This document shows, piece after piece, positions 6,853 to 8,362 of a DNA stretch of 8,362 nt (position 1 is its first letter; each line of letters begins with the position of its first letter). The position numbers were made by a program, and so were the translations under genes. Under the pieces are notes generated by a model. That model was not told the origin of the DNA. It made no database searches and saw only the letters and a program-made list of their open reading frames with translations. Origin of the DNA: Proteobacteria bacterium UBA5122 (GTDB taxonomy: Bacteria; Pseudomonadota; Gammaproteobacteria; Tenderiales; Tenderiaceae); the NCBI GenBank assembly GCA_002415485.1, contig DHYU01000021.1, forward strand, positions 1 through 8,362. Reading direction: 5' to 3'.

Positions 6853-8022
6853 GCAGAGTTGCGCACACAGCATGCCTATTCGGCGCAGATCTGGCGCGAG
6901 GTGCGTCGCCAATGGACGGCGCGCATCGGTTTCGCCTGGATTGCATTGCTGGCCAGCGTCGCCGTGTTCGCGCCGTTTTTGGCCAGCAGTCATCCGTTGT
7001 TGCTCAGTGAAAACGGTGCACTGCGCAGCCCGGCGTTGGCCCATCTCAGTGGTGGTGATGTGGCGTTGTTGATCATCTTTTTCAGCGTCTTGATCGTATG
7101 GCGGCTGTCGATACAGGCCCGCAACAAGATATGGATACTGATCGGTATCGCAATCACTGCGACAATTCTCAGCAACAGTATGATCAGCCCGCCGCAGCTC
7201 GTGATCTATGAACAGTATCGTGAAGCGGCGGCCGACAATCGTTACGACTGGACCATCACCGCACCGATTCCGTATTCACCCAAGGACTATCTGCGCGATT
7301 ACGGCGATACCGGCCTCGAAGCACCGCTGGCCAGTGATGAGCGTAGCCACTTTTTTGGTACCGATGAAAACGGCGCCGATGTGCTGAGCCGTATGATTCA
7401 CGCGTCGCGTATTGCGCTCGGTATCGGCCTGGTTGCGACCGGCATCGCGCTGGTGATTGGCATCTTCATCGGTGGTCTGATGGGGTACTTCTCCGGCATC
7501 GTCGATATGATCGGCATGCGTTTGGTGGAGGTCTTTGAGGCCATCCCTGTCATCTTTTTATTGCTGACCTTTGTCGCCTTCTTTGGTCGTGATCTGTACG
7601 TGATGATGGTCATCATCGGTATCACCGGCTGGACCGGTTATGCGCGTTTCGTGCGCGCGGAATTTCTGCGCTTGCGGCAACAGGAGTTTGTACAAGCGGC
7701 GATTGCCTGTGGGCTGCCGCTGCGCTCGATCCTGTTTCGTCACATGTTGCCCAACGGCATGGCGCCGGTGCTGGTCACGGTCAGCTTCAGTGTTGCATCT
7801 GCCATCCTGGCCGAGGCGACCTTGAGCTTCCTGGGCCTGGGGCCGGTCGATGAACCGTCATGGGGGCAGATGCTCAATCAGGCGGTGCAGGCGGCCACGT
7901 TTAACTGGTGGATGGCGATCTTCCCTGGCGGCGCGATCTTCCTCACCATGTTTACCTACATGCTGATCGGCGAGGCGATGCGTGATGCCTTCGACCCTTA
8001 CCTGAAGAAGGGGCAAGGGTGA
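6850..8022 (+). CDS. Oligopeptide-type ABC transporter permease, OppC/DppC/YejE family, with an extended N-terminal membrane region
   Basis: This is the second half of the importer's channel. In the 390-residue product the family core starts at HFFGTDENGADVLSRMIHAS (167-186), followed by helices at about 186-210, 225-245 and 250-265. The EAA coupling loop is at about 277-305 (EFVQAAIACGLPLRSILFRH...PNG). LAEATLSFLGLG (320-331), PSWGQML (336-342) and a final helix near 352-375 follow, ending in AMRDAFDPYL. Ordinary DppC/OppC proteins are about 300 residues and YejE about 340. The excess is between the first helix (26-46) and the FGTD motif: about 120 residues containing a second hydrophobic pair (70-87 and 93-112) and a polar stretch (about 118-165). 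The helix pair would let the polar stretch stay in the periplasm, where it could meet the tethered binding protein; that last point is inference. The ATG shares one base with the upstream stop codon, and the stop shares one base with the ATPase start. Confidence 0.93.
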   Translation: MAELRTQHAYSAQIWREVRRQWTARIGFAWIALLASVAVFAPFLASSHPLLLSENGALRSPALAHLSGGDVALLIIFFSVLIVWRLSIQARNKIWILIGIAITATILSNSMISPPQLVIYEQYREAAADNRYDWTITAPIPYSPKDYLRDYGDTGLEAPLASDERSHFFGTDENGADVLSRMIHASRIALGIGLVATGIALVIGIFIGGLMGYFSGIVDMIGMRLVEVFEAIPVIFLLLTFVAFFGRDLYVMMVIIGITGWTGYARFVRAEFLRLRQQEFVQAAIACGLPLRSILFRHMLPNGMAPVLVTVSFSVASAILAEATLSFLGLGPVDEPSWGQMLNQAVQAATFNWWMAIFPGGAIFLTMFTYMLIGEAMRDAFDPYLKKGQG

Positions 8023-8024
8023 TG
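8020..8024 (+). promoter_or_regulatory. TGATG overlap and ribosome binding site at the ATPase start
   Basis: The permease TGA (8020-8022) overlaps the ATPase ATG (8022-8024) by one base. AAGGGG at 8008-8013 lies eight bases before this ATG and is the best Shine-Dalgarno sequence in the operon, so this gene can be started independently as well as by coupling. Confidence 0.7.
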
Positions 8025-8362
8025 ACGGCGATGAACGAACTGTTGCGCGTGGAAAACCTCAGCACGCACCTGCGTAGTGGCGGCAAGATGGTGAAGGCCG
8101 TCGATGGCGTCAGCTTTACGTTAAACAAGGGCGAGACCTTTTGTCTGGTCGGTGAGTCGGGCAGTGGTAAATCCATCACCGCCTTGTCGGTGATTCAATT
8201 GCTGCCGCCGGATATCAGCAGTCATCCGAATGGGCAGATTCATTTCGCGTATCGCCACGACAGCGGTGAACAAGAGAGCGTCGAGATGATTACGCTGGCG
8301 GAAGATCAGAAACGCAAGATACGCGGCGCGCGTATTGCGATGATCTTTCAGGAGCCGATGAC
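8022..8362 (+). CDS. Oligopeptide-type ABC transporter ATP-binding protein, N-terminal part (3' end outside window)
   Basis: This cytoplasmic ATPase would power the importer. The window covers 113 codons and part of the next. NELLRVENLSTHLR is the usual first strand; the Walker A motif is GESGSGKS (residues 44-51), and the Q-loop is IFQEPM (108-113) with Gln110. GESGSGKSITALS and RGARIAMIFQEPMT are typical of OppD, DppD and the first half of YejF. The segment between Walker A and the Q-loop (about 66-99) appears around eight residues longer than in YejF, because of a polar stretch RHDSGEQESVEM. The ATG at 8022 was chosen for its ribosome binding site and overlap with the permease gene; an in-frame ATG at 8031 is possible. 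Whether this is a single OppD-type domain followed by an OppF gene, or a YejF-type tandem ATPase, is decided outside the window. Walker B and signature motifs are not visible. Confidence 0.93.
   Translation, partial: MTAMNELLRVENLSTHLRSGGKMVKAVDGVSFTLNKGETFCLVGESGSGKSITALSVIQLLPPDISSHPNGQIHFAYRHDSGEQESVEMITLAEDQKRKIRGARIAMIFQEPM

Overview
The window looks like chromosomal DNA of a gammaproteobacterium. The evidence is a PpiD-type periplasmic chaperone, a FabI closely resembling that of E. coli, and a ppiD/fabI neighbourhood of the kind I recall from Pseudomonas, where ppiD, fabI and an oligopeptide-type ABC importer lie close together. I cannot name the genus. All coding sequence looks intact apart from the two genes cut by the window edges. 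I see no mobile elements, tRNA or rRNA genes, CRISPR arrays or phage genes.

Layout from left to right. (1) Bases 2-1132, plus strand: the C-terminal part of ppiD, containing the parvulin-like domain. (2) Bases 1178-2488, plus strand: a complete dicarboxylate/amino acid:cation symporter of the GltP/EAAT type. (3) Bases 2510-2549: a strong hairpin flanked by A and T tracts, well placed to end transcription from both sides. (4) Bases 2573-3358, minus strand: fabI, the NADH-dependent enoyl-ACP reductase. (5) Bases 3359-3572: a divergent intergenic region with a possible promoter for the following operon. (6) Bases 3573 to the end, plus strand: an oligopeptide-type ABC importer operon, consisting of a substrate-binding protein, two permeases and the start of an ATPase. 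Three of the four genes are joined by stop/start overlaps.

The importer is the most interesting part. Its binding protein appears to be held in the inner membrane by an uncleaved N-terminal helix followed by a regular heptad-repeat coiled coil, instead of being a free periplasmic protein. The first permease carries an extra block of about 110 residues with about four hydrophobic segments. The second permease carries an additional hydrophobic pair near its N terminus. Together these suggest a structurally elaborated Opp/Dpp/Yej-like transporter whose binding protein is pre-assembled, possibly as a dimer, next to the permease. The substrate cannot be read from the sequence; peptides are the default guess for the family.

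The remaining genes are housekeeping: envelope protein folding (PpiD), acidic amino acid or dicarboxylate uptake, and the last step of the fatty acid elongation cycle (FabI).
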